DNA from: Methanobacteriota archaeon
Lineage (GTDB): Archaea > Thermoplasmatota > Thermoplasmata > RBG-16-68-12
Assembly (NCBI GenBank): GCA_005878325.1
Contig: VBMR01000077.1
Coordinates: 1-12,560, forward strand
DNA: 12,560 bases
Reading direction: 5' to 3'
The notes below the pieces were generated by a model. The model had not been told where the DNA came from. It searched no databases and was given only the letters and a program-made list of their open reading frames with translations. Position 1 is the stretch's first letter. Each line of letters starts with the position of its first letter. Of the stretch, positions 1 through 6,484 are shown piece by piece. Position numbers and translations under genes: made by a program.

Positions 1-870
1 GAAGGTCGCGCTGTGCCCGACGATGTGCCCACCAACCGGCCGCGTCGGATCCCCGAAGAAGGCGTCCGGCTTCGCGTGGACTTGGTTCGTAACGTAGACG
101 ACCGCGTTATGAATATCGCCGAAACGCATCAGTTCGTGGATGTGCTTGTTCAGGAGCTGCTGCCGTTCCGCGAGGACGCCCCGGCCGATGAACTCCGCCC
201 GGAAGTGCGCGGTCAGCGAATCGATCACGATGAGCCGGATCGGGAAGTCCTGGGTCAGCTCCTGAGCCTTCTCCACGAGGAGCATCTGGTGGTGGCTGTT
301 GAACGCCCGCGCGACGTGAATCCGCTTGAGGATCGCCTCGGAGTCGAGTTCCAGCGCCTCTGTCATCTGGCGGATCCTCTCCGGCCGGAAGGTCTGTTCG
401 GTATCGATCCAGACCGTGTCTCCATTCAGACCGCCGTCCTCCTCGGAACGGGTCACGTTCACCGCGAGCTGGTGCCCGAGCTGGCTCTTCCCCGAGCCGA
501 ACTCGCCGTACATTTCCGTGATCGCCTGGCTCTCGAGCCCTCCGCCGAGCAGCTCGTCCAGGGCCTTCGAGCACGTCGTGAGCTTCGCGACCGACTTTCG
601 GCGTTCCAGGATGACATCGCCGGTCTCGAACCCTCCGATGTCCACGGCTTCGCGGGCCGCGATGATGATCTTCTGTGCGACATTCGTGCCGATCTCCGCC
701 GCGTCCGCGACCATTGCGGGCGACGCCACGGCGAGGCCCATGAGGTCCGTGAAGCCGGCCTCCCGCAGCTTCTCCGCGGTCGCGGGGCCCACGCCCGACA
801 GCTCCTCGATCGACTTGATGGCCTTGACGGCTACCGCCACCTTGTCACCCTTCTTCTCATCCCGGACCAT
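1..870 (-). CDS. radA: DNA repair and recombination protein RadA (3' end cut by window)
   Basis: Archaeal RecA/Rad51-family recombinase, which forms filaments on single-stranded DNA and drives ATP-dependent strand exchange in homologous recombination. The visible 290 residues read without a stop from ATG at 870 to the window edge; the family is usually about 320 residues, so roughly the last 30 are missing. An N-terminal helix-hairpin-helix region (about residues 18-55, with SGVGPATAEKL) leads to a linker with GGFETG at 79-84, the usual place of the polymerisation motif. The core has Walker A GEFGSGKS at 122-129 (Lys128) and Walker B LIVID at 213-217. GGGLESQAITE (109-119) and the ending PVGGHIVGHSATF are also typical of RadA. 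No intein interrupts it. A clear box A is not seen; only a weak GATAGTTT lies about 30 bases upstream. The identification is very secure. Confidence 0.97.
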   Translation of the reverse strand, partial: MVRDEKKGDKVAVAVKAIKSIEELSGVGPATAEKLREAGFTDLMGLAVASPAMVADAAEIGTNVAQKIIIAAREAVDIGGFETGDVILERRKSVAKLTTCSKALDELLGGGLESQAITEMYGEFGSGKSQLGHQLAVNVTRSEEDGGLNGDTVWIDTEQTFRPERIRQMTEALELDSEAILKRIHVARAFNSHHQMLLVEKAQELTQDFPIRLIVIDSLTAHFRAEFIGRGVLAERQQLLNKHIHELMRFGDIHNAVVYVTNQVHAKPDAFFGDPTRPVGGHIVGHSATF

Positions 871-903
871 ACATAAGGCGGTAAGGCAGGGGGGTGTGTG
901 AAA

Positions 904-1035
904 CTATCGCTCCCCCATATGAAAGGGCGGGTAGATCCGGACGAAACCGGGGCATCTGGCGAACCGAACCGTCGTGCCCAACATCCTTGGCCCGCAACGG
1001 ACAGGCGTCTCGAACGCCTCCGACTTTAGTTCCAT
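904..1035 (-). CDS. possible 43-residue small protein upstream of radA
   Basis: A short open frame from ATG at 1035 to TAG at 904, ending 33 bases before the radA start on the same strand. The product would begin MELKSEAFETPVRCG and end IYPPFHMGER; it has two cysteines (one in PVRCGP, one in ARCPGF) and no membrane segment. I do not recognise it. Its composition looks more protein-like than the Arg/Ser/Pro-rich shadow frames nearby, and it fills most of an otherwise empty 272-base gap. There is no Shine-Dalgarno at proper spacing. A weak A/T-containing box (CCTTACG) lies about 26 bases upstream, so a leaderless message is possible. It could equally be a chance ORF in the leader region of radA. 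Confidence 0.25.
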   Translation of the reverse strand: MELKSEAFETPVRCGPRMLGTTVRFARCPGFVRIYPPFHMGER

Positions 1036-1142
1036 GCCGCGAGCGTTGTCCTCGGTCGTAAGGGTTTGGGGACCCGCGGGACGGGCTCCGTTTCCACGAG
1101 TCACTCTTTTCCCATGCGTCCGCATTTCGGATTCGGCAACCC

Positions 1143-1892
1143 ATGGCCCCGCGACTTTCCTTCGATCGCGTCGCGACCGTCTACGACGAGACCCGCAGCC
1201 TCCGGCCGCGGGCCTTGGCGCGGCTCCTTGCCGTCCTCTTCGATGAATTCGGGGGCCAGAAGGTCCTCGAGGTCGGCGTCGGAACCGGCCGCTTCGCGGT
1301 GCCCCTCCAGAAGAGCGGCATTCGCGTGATCGGTGTGGACATCTCCCGGCCGATGGTCGAGTTCGGCCTCGCGAAGGGGTTGCGGGACATCGTCTTCGCG
1401 GATGGGGCCCGACTCCCGTTTGTCGCCCGATCCTTCGACGCCGCGACCACGAACCACGTCCTGCATCTGATTCCGAACTGGCCGGAGGTCCTCCGCGAGA
1501 TTGCACGCGTCACCCGGGAGACGTATTTCACGGTAATCGAGCGATCCGACCGCCGGTCCATCAACTTCGAGTACGTCCAATTCGTCCGGGAGGCGGGGTT
1601 CGAGTGGCGACACCCCGGAATCCACGAGCGAGACCTCCCGAACCTTCTGAAACCGGATCTGATCATCCCGCTGGGTCCGTTCGACGAGACGTCCCCCGGG
1701 GACGTCCTACTCCGGGAATTGAAGGACCGCGTGTTCTCGAATCAGTGGGCGGTCCCGGAGGCAATCCACCAAGACGCCATCGCTCGCCTGCGGAAGGAGT
1801 GGGCGGGGAAGGACTTCGTACGTTCGACCACGCTCGAGGTCACGTTCTGGAGAGCGGACCGACTCCCGGAACTCGCCCACGCGACAGATTAG
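1143..1892 (+). CDS. class I SAM-dependent methyltransferase, substrate unknown
   Basis: A 249-residue Rossmann-fold methyltransferase of the UbiE/BioC-like type. The start fits the family, because MAPRLSFDRVATVYDETRSL places the common FDxxAxxYDxTR opening at residues 7-18. Motif I VLEVGVGTGRF lies at 41-51, the acidic SAM ribose ligand is Asp66 in GVDIS, motif II-like FADGARLPF is at 86-94, and HVLHLIPNWPEVLREIARV follows as motif III/post III. The C-terminal third gives no clue to substrate; small-molecule or lipid methylation are both possible. It stands alone, divergent from radA and convergent with dphB, whose stop codon interlocks with its own. No clear Shine-Dalgarno or box A precedes the ATG. 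Methyltransferase activity is likely; the target is unknown. Confidence 0.9.
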   Translation: MAPRLSFDRVATVYDETRSLRPRALARLLAVLFDEFGGQKVLEVGVGTGRFAVPLQKSGIRVIGVDISRPMVEFGLAKGLRDIVFADGARLPFVARSFDAATTNHVLHLIPNWPEVLREIARVTRETYFTVIERSDRRSINFEYVQFVREAGFEWRHPGIHERDLPNLLKPDLIIPLGPFDETSPGDVLLRELKDRVFSNQWAVPEAIHQDAIARLRKEWAGKDFVRSTTLEVTFWRADRLPELAHATD

Positions 1893-2668
1893 AGGTCGTG
1901 AGGCGCGCCCGCAAACGCGACCAGGGCCTCTTTCTCAAGGAAGTGCAGCGGCCCCGGGACCACGAGGCAATGAGGCGGCGGTCCCCAATCGCGCTTTCTG
2001 AGAGACCCCATCCGATCGGCCACCACCCGGACGTCCGGGGCGCCGACTTGGCTCAGGACGCAGGCGAGGGTGTCCGGCCCGAACTCCTTCGTCCGCATCG
2101 CGGTTCCCATCCGGAGGAGGGAGGCGATCGCTTCAGTCGGAGAGAGGAACGTGCCGTCTTCGCGCAGGTCGAAGAGGACAAGGGTGTGCAGTCCGGCCCG
2201 GCGGTTCGCGAGGATCGCTTCGAGGGGACTCGTTGGCTCAAATCCCGGTGCGGGAAAGGGGACGGTCGTCGTCCGCCCGAACTTGTAGGCTTGCAGGCCG
2301 AGGCACCCGGCGGCCGCGGTGAGGATGGAAACGCCGTGCACGATTCGCGTGGGGATCTTGGCGGAGACAGCCCGCAGGCGGAGGTCGACGTGGGTCGTCG
2401 CGGCCATTGGATCGCCCACGACGCAGAGCGCGACCTTCTGGTGGGCCGCCGCCTTCAGGACGACCTCGCCACCCTCGAGCTCGGCCCGCGAAAGCTTCTG
2501 GACCTTCTTGCCGAGCAGGCGCTCGACCGAATCGAGCGATGCGCCGGCGAGCCCGGACGTGTACAGCTCCGCAAACACCACATCCGCGGATCGGGCCTCC
2601 TCGAGTCCGTGGAGGGTGATGCCTCGCTCATCGTGCAGTCCGAGGCCGATGAAGACGAGCTCGCCCAT
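1889..2668 (-). CDS. dphB: diphthine synthase
   Basis: SAM-dependent methyltransferase that adds the methyl groups to the modified histidine of elongation factor 2 on the way to diphthamide, in the cytoplasm. The product is 259 residues, normal for archaeal DphB/Dph5. It belongs to the tetrapyrrole-methylase fold: the N-terminal strand-loop LVFIGLGL (4-11), the hallmark VVGDPMAATTH (83-93) and HGVSILTAAAGCLGLQAYKFG (111-131) match the family, as does the ending CLVVPGPLHFLEKEAL. The frame is open 30 codons upstream, but that extension is Arg/Ser-rich and lacks similarity; the ATG at 2668 gives the typical MGELVFIGLG start. It follows the small membrane-protein gene by 25 bases on the same strand and is probably co-transcribed with it. 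Its TAA overlaps the TAG of the convergent methyltransferase gene. Confidence 0.96.
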   Translation of the reverse strand: MGELVFIGLGLHDERGITLHGLEEARSADVVFAELYTSGLAGASLDSVERLLGKKVQKLSRAELEGGEVVLKAAAHQKVALCVVGDPMAATTHVDLRLRAVSAKIPTRIVHGVSILTAAAGCLGLQAYKFGRTTTVPFPAPGFEPTSPLEAILANRRAGLHTLVLFDLREDGTFLSPTEAIASLLRMGTAMRTKEFGPDTLACVLSQVGAPDVRVVADRMGSLRKRDWGPPPHCLVVPGPLHFLEKEALVAFAGAPHDL

Positions 2669-2693
2669 GGAAAATCGAGAGCCGACCGCGGGA

Positions 2694-2951
2694 CTAGACC
2701 CTTTCCCTCGCATCCGCCTCGTACGCGGGCGGCGTGTAGATCCGCAACTCTCGGCCAAACGCGACTCCGGCCGCGATGAGCATGAGAAGCCCGAGGAAGG
2801 CGGCGAGCACGACGATGTGCTCGTGATGGAGCTGTGTCCGATCCCGGAGGTCCTCGAGGGTGAAGTGGTCGACGTCGCTTAACACGCCCATCATCGCGGT
2901 GAGCCAGAAAAGCACGGCGGAAACGAAGTAAATGATGGAACGACGGATCAT
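2694..2951 (-). CDS. small two-helix membrane protein, function unknown
   Basis: An 85-residue protein with two hydrophobic segments, about residues 6-24 (IIYFVSAVLFWLTAMMGVL) and 46-66 (IVVLAAFLGLLMLIAAGVAFG). They are joined by a charged loop with three histidines (HFTLEDLRDRTQLHHEH), and a short charged tail follows. The positive N-terminus (MIRRS) suggests a cytoplasmic start, so a helical hairpin with both ends inside. I do not recognise a family. It is the first gene of a probable two-gene operon, 25 bases before dphB. Its start is supported by a TATA-like TAAAT centred about 30 bases upstream, implying a leaderless mRNA. The hydrophobic pattern and the promoter make it a credible gene; nothing in the sequence links it functionally to diphthamide. 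Confidence 0.75.
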   Translation of the reverse strand: MIRRSIIYFVSAVLFWLTAMMGVLSDVDHFTLEDLRDRTQLHHEHIVVLAAFLGLLMLIAAGVAFGRELRIYTPPAYEADARERV

Positions 2952-2976
2952 GCGCTTCGCGTCACAGGCGCCGCCC

Positions 2977-2985
2977 TCATTTAGC
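2977..2985 (-). promoter_or_regulatory. box A (TATA) for the membrane protein-dphB operon
   Basis: On the minus strand the core reads TAAAT within GGGCTAAATGAGG, centred about 30 bases before the ATG at 2951. That is the spacing expected for a leaderless or nearly leaderless archaeal transcript. It lies in an 87-base divergent region shared with the trm5 promoter. Confidence 0.5.
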
Positions 2986-3008
2986 CCTTGTCCGAATCGC
3001 GGAAAAGC

Positions 3009-3018
3009 CCTTAATCAT
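3009..3018 (+). promoter_or_regulatory. box A (TATA) for trm5
   Basis: CCTTAATCAT, with an A/T core centred about 27 bases before the trm5 ATG at 3039 and an A-rich stretch (GGAAAAG) just upstream that could act as a BRE. The spacing predicts a leaderless trm5 mRNA. No Shine-Dalgarno is present. Confidence 0.55.
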
Positions 3019-3038
3019 CGATCCGGCATGGACGCGCG

Positions 3039-4049
3039 ATGAGGGCGTGGTCGGTTGCCGTTCCGCCCGAGCGAGCGGAGGAGGTGCGTAGAAAGTTGTT
3101 AGCCGGCGATCTGTTGATGAAGCGCCTGCGGATCGTCCGGGACGGAGATCGGATCCTCCTGCCGACGTCGCGGCGTGTCGACCTCGGGTTTCCGACGGAA
3201 GAACGGGCATTCGAGGAAGGTTTCGCCGCGGTCCGCAGTTACAAGGATCTCATCGTCATCCCGGATGCCCTTCGACCTTCGTTGCCGAGCTCCTTCGATG
3301 TCGTGGGAGATGTCGCCGTCATCCGGCTGCCGAAGGAGATTCGACCGTTTCGGTCGGCCGTCGGCGCGGCGATCCTCCGGTGGAATCCGCGGCTTCGGGT
3401 CGTCTTGGAGGACCGCGGCGTTGCGGGCCCGAATCGCGTGCGCCGCGTCGAGGGGATCGCGGGGGAGGCCCGGGCCACGACAGTCCACGTGGAGCACGGC
3501 CTGCGGTATCGCGTCGACCTGGCCCACGCTTACTTCAGTCCTCGTCTTGCGGCGGAACGGAAGCGCGTCGCCGACTCCGTGGGCGATGGCGAGACGGTCG
3601 CGGACCCTTTCGCGGGAGTCGGACCCTACGCGATCCTGATCGCTAAACGGCGGCGCCCCCGGGTCGTCTATGCCTCCGATGCGAACCCTATGGCCATCGA
3701 CTTGCTCCGGGCGAACGCCGCGATGAATCGAGCTGACCGAGTCGATATCCGACCGGGAGACGCGCGCATCGTCCTACGTGACATCGCTCCCGTCGACCGT
3801 GTCATCCTCGACCTGCCGCATTCGGCTCTGGACTTCCTGCCCGATGCGTTCGCGGCCCTCGGGAGAGCGGGAATCGTGCACCTGTACGGCATCCTGGAGA
3901 GCGCCGAGGAGGCCGAGCGGGAGACGGCGGTCCGTTCGATCGCCCACGGCGCGGGCCTCGAGGTGAAGGACCTGAGGCGCCGCCACGTTCGGGCCTATTC
4001 GCCATCCCAATTCCACACCGCGTTCGACGTCACGGTCGCTCGAGCGTGA
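3039..4049 (+). CDS. trm5: tRNA (guanine37-N1)-methyltransferase, Trm5 family
   Basis: Class I SAM methyltransferase that makes m1G37 next to the anticodon; this modification prevents frameshifting and, in archaea, is also the first step to wyosine. The 336-residue length matches archaeal Trm5b-type enzymes. An N-terminal domain (about 1-45, AWSVAVPPERAEEVRRKLL) resembles the D1 recognition domain, followed by the central domain (about 70-160). YFSPRLAAERKRV (165-177) precedes motif I DPFAGVGPYAI (189-199). ASDANPMAIDLLRANAAMN (212-230) supplies the SAM-binding acidic residue, and VILDLPHSALDFL (255-267) is the motif IV catalytic loop, with DLP where many homologues have NLP. The final HVRAYSPSQFH is family-typical. 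Subtype a, b or c (including a Taw22-like role) cannot be decided by eye. It is monocistronic, and its last 20 bases overlap the convergent dcd-family gene. Confidence 0.93.
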   Translation: MRAWSVAVPPERAEEVRRKLLAGDLLMKRLRIVRDGDRILLPTSRRVDLGFPTEERAFEEGFAAVRSYKDLIVIPDALRPSLPSSFDVVGDVAVIRLPKEIRPFRSAVGAAILRWNPRLRVVLEDRGVAGPNRVRRVEGIAGEARATTVHVEHGLRYRVDLAHAYFSPRLAAERKRVADSVGDGETVADPFAGVGPYAILIAKRRRPRVVYASDANPMAIDLLRANAAMNRADRVDIRPGDARIVLRDIAPVDRVILDLPHSALDFLPDAFAALGRAGIVHLYGILESAEEAERETAVRSIAHGAGLEVKDLRRRHVRAYSPSQFHTAFDVTVARA

Positions 4050-4506
4050 CGCCCTTCTGGCCCTGATATCTTCCGGATCGTTTCTCGTAGGTCTCGGACG
4101 CAGGCGAGTCCAGGGTAAGGAACACGACCTGCGCGAAGCGTTCCCCGATCGGTAGCTCGATGGGATCCGACGACGCGTTGAACCCTCCGAATGTCAGGGT
4201 CCCCGAGAATCCCGCGTCGATCATGCCGAAGGCCGCAACGACGCCCCGGCGGGCCCAGGTCGTTCGGAGCCAGATCTGCCCGGCCACATGGCGACCCATG
4301 CGGATCGACTCCCGGGTGCTGAGCGCGAACCGGGTCCACGGTGGGACCGTAGTCGTGCGGGCGGACGCTTTGCCTCCCGGGAGGACGACCTCCTCGATTG
4401 AGACGTCATACCCGTTCGGGGTGAGGTTCCTCTCGTCGAACGGGTCGATCTGGATCTCGCCCTTGGCGATGTAGCGACGGATGTCGCCGTCGGAAAGGAG
4501 GCTCAC
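4030..4506 (-). CDS. dcd: dCTP deaminase/dUTPase family protein with Gly at the usual catalytic Glu position
   Basis: Member of the trimeric dCTP deaminase/dUTPase superfamily, which supplies dUMP or dUTP for thymidylate synthesis and removes dUTP. I chose GTG at 4506: VSLLSDGDIRRYIAKGEI is the family-typical N-terminus, and a box A sits about 29 bases before it. The longer ATG frame adds 41 residues without similarity. The 158-residue protein has LTPNGYDVSI (28-37), LRTTWARRGVVAAFG (80-94, the place of RSSxxR), MIDAGFSG (95-102) and GRYQGQKGV (145-153). Asp97, the conserved Asp of the IDxGF motif, is present. In E. coli Dcd the catalytic Glu138 lies ten residues after this Asp; here that position is Gly107. 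Some short archaeal homologues may also lack the Glu, so the reaction (deamination, dUTP hydrolysis, both or neither) is open. The 3' end overlaps trm5 convergently. Confidence 0.88.
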   Translation of the reverse strand: MSLLSDGDIRRYIAKGEIQIDPFDERNLTPNGYDVSIEEVVLPGGKASARTTTVPPWTRFALSTRESIRMGRHVAGQIWLRTTWARRGVVAAFGMIDAGFSGTLTFGGFNASSDPIELPIGERFAQVVFLTLDSPASETYEKRSGRYQGQKGVTLERP

Positions 4507-4529
4507 GGGCCGTGATATTCCGTGTCGCG

Positions 4530-4541
4530 AATTAATCCTTC
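4530..4541 (-). promoter_or_regulatory. box A (TATA) for the dcd-family gene
   Basis: On the minus strand AAGGATTAATTC, with TTAATT centred about 29 bases upstream of the GTG start at 4506. This is a good match to an archaeal BRE/TATA and is the main argument for the GTG start and a leaderless message. Confidence 0.55.
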
Positions 4542-4575
4542 GTTCAAGAATCACCGGCGAAAAGGGGGCCCGAGA

Positions 4576-4583
4576 GTACATAC
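4576..4583 (+). promoter_or_regulatory. possible box A for the 52-residue ORF
   Basis: GTACATAC lies about 54 bases before the ATG at 4634. It would start transcription near 4605 and leave a leader of about 28 bases that contains the Shine-Dalgarno at 4620-4625. The match to a TATA element is moderate. Confidence 0.35.
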
Positions 4584-4619
4584 CACCGGCGGCCCCCAGG
4601 AGAGTCGTCAAGACACGAC

Positions 4620-4625
4620 AAGGAG
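4620..4625 (+). promoter_or_regulatory. Shine-Dalgarno that sets the start of the 52-residue ORF
   Basis: AAGGAG ends eight bases before the ATG at 4634. It is one of only two good ribosome-binding sites noticed in this window, where most genes look leaderless. It argues that translation begins at 4634 rather than at the start of the longer upstream open frame, which is compositionally poor. Confidence 0.6.
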
Positions 4626-4633
4626 ACAAACCG

Positions 4634-4792
4634 ATGTGCGCCCTGTTTCGAGACCGACAGCCCGAAGACGAGAACGGCAGCCCCGCGGCAATGAACCGCC
4701 GAAGGTACGAGGCGATCGCGGAGCTTCAGCGAACGGCGATGTGGCAGCTAGTCGGCGGGCTCCAGGCCGGACGCGCTTGGTTCCTCCGCTGA
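4634..4792 (+). CDS. 52-residue basic protein, function unknown
   Basis: Short ORF with an AAGGAG Shine-Dalgarno eight bases before the ATG, and a hairpin beginning 12 bases after the stop. The product begins MCALFRDRQPEDENG, continues NRRRYEAIAELQRTAMWQLV (21-40) and ends GGLQAGRAWFLR. Residues about 17-45 look like one amphipathic helix; there is no signal peptide, clear membrane helix or metal-binding motif. I do not recognise a family. It sits alone between the divergent dcd-family gene and the acyl-CoA dehydrogenase gene, each of which has its own likely promoter. The ribosome-binding site and the downstream hairpin favour a real gene, but a short frame in GC-rich DNA can arise by chance. 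Confidence 0.55.
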   Translation: MCALFRDRQPEDENGSPAAMNRRRYEAIAELQRTAMWQLVGGLQAGRAWFLR

Positions 4793-4803
4793 GCCGCATT
4801 CAA

Positions 4804-4835
4804 TTCGGCACCCTCCGTCCTCGGGCGGTGCCGAA
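4804..4835 (+). terminator. GC-rich hairpin after the 52-residue ORF
   Basis: A perfect 9-base inverted repeat, TTCGGCACC (4804-4812) and GGTGCCGAA (4827-4835), with a 14-base loop. It begins 12 bases after the stop of the small ORF and is followed by GGTTT, only a short T run. It could be a terminator or an RNA-stability element for the small ORF. Because the box A of the next gene starts three bases later, it might also bind a regulator of that gene. Confidence 0.4.
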
Positions 4836-4845
4836 GGTTTAAGCA
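4836..4845 (+). promoter_or_regulatory. box A (TATA) for the acyl-CoA dehydrogenase-HIT operon
   Basis: GGTTTAAGCA, with TTTAAG centred about 36 bases before the ATG at 4877. This predicts a transcription start near 4867 and a leader of only about ten bases. Confidence 0.5.
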
Positions 4846-4876
4846 ATTTGCCCAGATAGGCTGCCGAAGGCTGTCC

Positions 4877-6037
4877 ATGGACTTCCGCCTCACGGACGAG
4901 CAGAGGCTCATCCAGGCGACCGCCCGGGACTTCGTCGACAAGGAGCTCGTCCCCCACACGCGGGAGTGGGAGGAGAAGGGCGAGATCCCGCGGGCCTTCT
5001 ATGAGAAGATGGCCAAACTGGGCTTCCTGGGCGCCCCGGTCCCGGAGAAGTACGGCGGCGCGGGCATGGACTACGTCTCGTTCATGCTCCTCGTCGAGGA
5101 ACTCAGCCGCGGCTCCTCCTCCGTGCGGACGACGGTGTCCGTCCAGACATCTCTCTCCGAGACCTCCCTCCTGTGGTTCGCCGCGGAGGACCAGAAGCGG
5201 AGGTGGCTCGTGCCCCTCGCGAAAGGGGACCTGCTCGGCGCGTGGGCCCTCACGGAACCGCAGGCGGGAAGCGACGCGGGCAATTTGCAGACGACCGCGC
5301 GGCTCGACGGGAACGAATGGGTCCTCGACGGCCAGAAGCGCTTCATTTCGAACGGGAGCCTCGCGGACCTCGTCCAGGTGTACGCCCGCGAACCGGGGAC
5401 GAGTGGGCACGAGGGGATCTCCCTGTTCATGGTGCCGAAGGACGCTCCTGGGTTCAAGGTCACGCACGTCGAGACGAAGACGAAGCTCGGGCTTCGGGCG
5501 AGTCCGACCGCGGATCTCGCCTTCGAACATTGCCGGATCCCGAAGGACCACCTGATAGGCAAGCGCGGGGACGGATGGAATCAGGCGATGCGAACCCTGA
5601 ACAGCGGGCGGATTGGCATCGCGGCGGGTGCGGTCGGCGTGGCCCGAGCCGCCCTCGAGGCCGCCGTGAAGTATGTGAAGGAGCGGAAGGCCTTCGGACG
5701 ACCGATTGGGGATTTCCAGCTGGTCCGCGAGATGATCGCGCAGTCGGCCCTCGAGATCGACGCCGCTCGACTCCTCACGTTGCGCGCCGCGCAGATGCGG
5801 GACCTCGGCCTCGACAACACCCTCGAGGTCTCCATGGCGAAGCTGTTCGGGGCCCAGATGGCGCAGCGCGTGACGGACTGGGCGATCCAGGTGCACGGCG
5901 GGTACGGGTTCAGCGGCGACTTCGACGTGGAACGCTACTATCGGGATGCCCGGATCCTCGGGCTGTACGAAGGGACGAACGAGATCCAGAAACTGATCAT
6001 CGCGGACCGGACCCTCGGCCCCACGACGAAGAAGTAG
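4877..6037 (+). CDS. acyl-CoA dehydrogenase (FAD-dependent)
   Basis: Flavoenzyme that introduces the alpha-beta double bond into acyl-CoA thioesters, in fatty-acid or branched-chain amino-acid breakdown. The 386-residue length is that of the short/medium-chain family. The N-terminal helical domain begins DFRLTDEQRLIQATARDFV. FAD/substrate signature GAWALTEPQAGSDA is at 121-134, followed by the beta domain with DGQKRFISNG (151-160). The C-terminal domain carries the second signature QVHGGYGFSGDFDVERYYRD (338-357). The catalytic base is Glu365 in LYEGTNEIQ (363-371), the position used by short- and medium-chain enzymes. Chain-length preference cannot be read from sequence. No electron-transfer flavoprotein or other beta-oxidation gene is in the window; the HIT gene follows six bases downstream. 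Its presence suggests a heterotrophic archaeon able to degrade acyl compounds. Confidence 0.95.
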   Translation: MDFRLTDEQRLIQATARDFVDKELVPHTREWEEKGEIPRAFYEKMAKLGFLGAPVPEKYGGAGMDYVSFMLLVEELSRGSSSVRTTVSVQTSLSETSLLWFAAEDQKRRWLVPLAKGDLLGAWALTEPQAGSDAGNLQTTARLDGNEWVLDGQKRFISNGSLADLVQVYAREPGTSGHEGISLFMVPKDAPGFKVTHVETKTKLGLRASPTADLAFEHCRIPKDHLIGKRGDGWNQAMRTLNSGRIGIAAGAVGVARAALEAAVKYVKERKAFGRPIGDFQLVREMIAQSALEIDAARLLTLRAAQMRDLGLDNTLEVSMAKLFGAQMAQRVTDWAIQVHGGYGFSGDFDVERYYRDARILGLYEGTNEIQKLIIADRTLGPTTKK

Positions 6038-6043
6038 GCTCCG

Positions 6044-6484
6044 ATGCCGTCGACCGACCCGAATTGTATCTTCTGCAAGATCGTGCGGCGCGAGGCCCCC
6101 GCGAGCATCGTCGCCGAGGACGCCGTTACCGTGGCCTTCTTGGACATTCGACCGATGGCGCCCGGGCACACGCTCGTGATCCCCAAACTCCACGCCACGT
6201 ATCTGGAGGACCTGCCGGACAGCTCGGACGGGCCGATCTTGAAGACCGCACGAAGGGTCGCGTCGGCCCTCCGCCGCAGCGGACTGCGATGTGATGCGGT
6301 GAACCTGTGGTTGGCGGACGGCAAGGACGCGGGACAGCAGGTGTTCCACGTCCACATGCACGTCATCCCGCGGTTCCACGGGGACGGACTCGGGATTCGT
6401 GTGGGCCCAGATTACGGCCGGACCTCCACGCGGGAGGAGCTCGAGGCCGTCGCGGCGAAGATTCGGGGAGCGGTCTCTCAGTGA
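6044..6484 (+). CDS. HIT family (Hint-type) nucleotide hydrolase
   Basis: Histidine-triad protein, 146 residues, probably a cytoplasmic hydrolase of nucleoside phosphoramidates, adenylates or dinucleoside polyphosphates. The triad HVHMHVIPRF is at 102-111, with His104 or His106 in the catalytic region. NCIFCKI (7-13) and His50 in PKLHATYL form the Cys-Cys-His part of the zinc site seen in Hint proteins. FLDIRPMAPGHTLVIPK (32-48) is the family-typical nucleotide-binding strand. The ATG lies six bases after the acyl-CoA dehydrogenase stop, so the two are co-transcribed; a metabolic link is not evident. There is no Shine-Dalgarno. The last seven bases overlap the stop of the convergent hemerythrin-like gene. 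Family assignment is secure; the natural substrate is unknown. Confidence 0.93.
   Translation: MPSTDPNCIFCKIVRREAPASIVAEDAVTVAFLDIRPMAPGHTLVIPKLHATYLEDLPDSSDGPILKTARRVASALRRSGLRCDAVNLWLADGKDAGQQVFHVHMHVIPRFHGDGLGIRVGPDYGRTSTREELEAVAAKIRGAVSQ

Noticed and set aside
889..915. GGGGGG...CCCCC inverted repeat just upstream of radA as a hairpin regulator
   Set aside because: A simple homopolymer pairing with a long loop is expected by chance in this GC-rich DNA; there is no further support.
1003..1019. T-arm-like hairpin on the minus strand (AGGCG, loop TTCGAGA, CGCCT), suggesting a tRNA
   Set aside because: The acceptor partner of the following seven bases is missing upstream, and no D arm or anticodon arm could be placed. 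It lies inside the small ORF before radA.
1604..2779. 391-codon plus-strand frame opposite dphB
   Set aside because: DphB on the minus strand has full family motifs. This frame is its complement shadow and also runs across the end of the methyltransferase gene.
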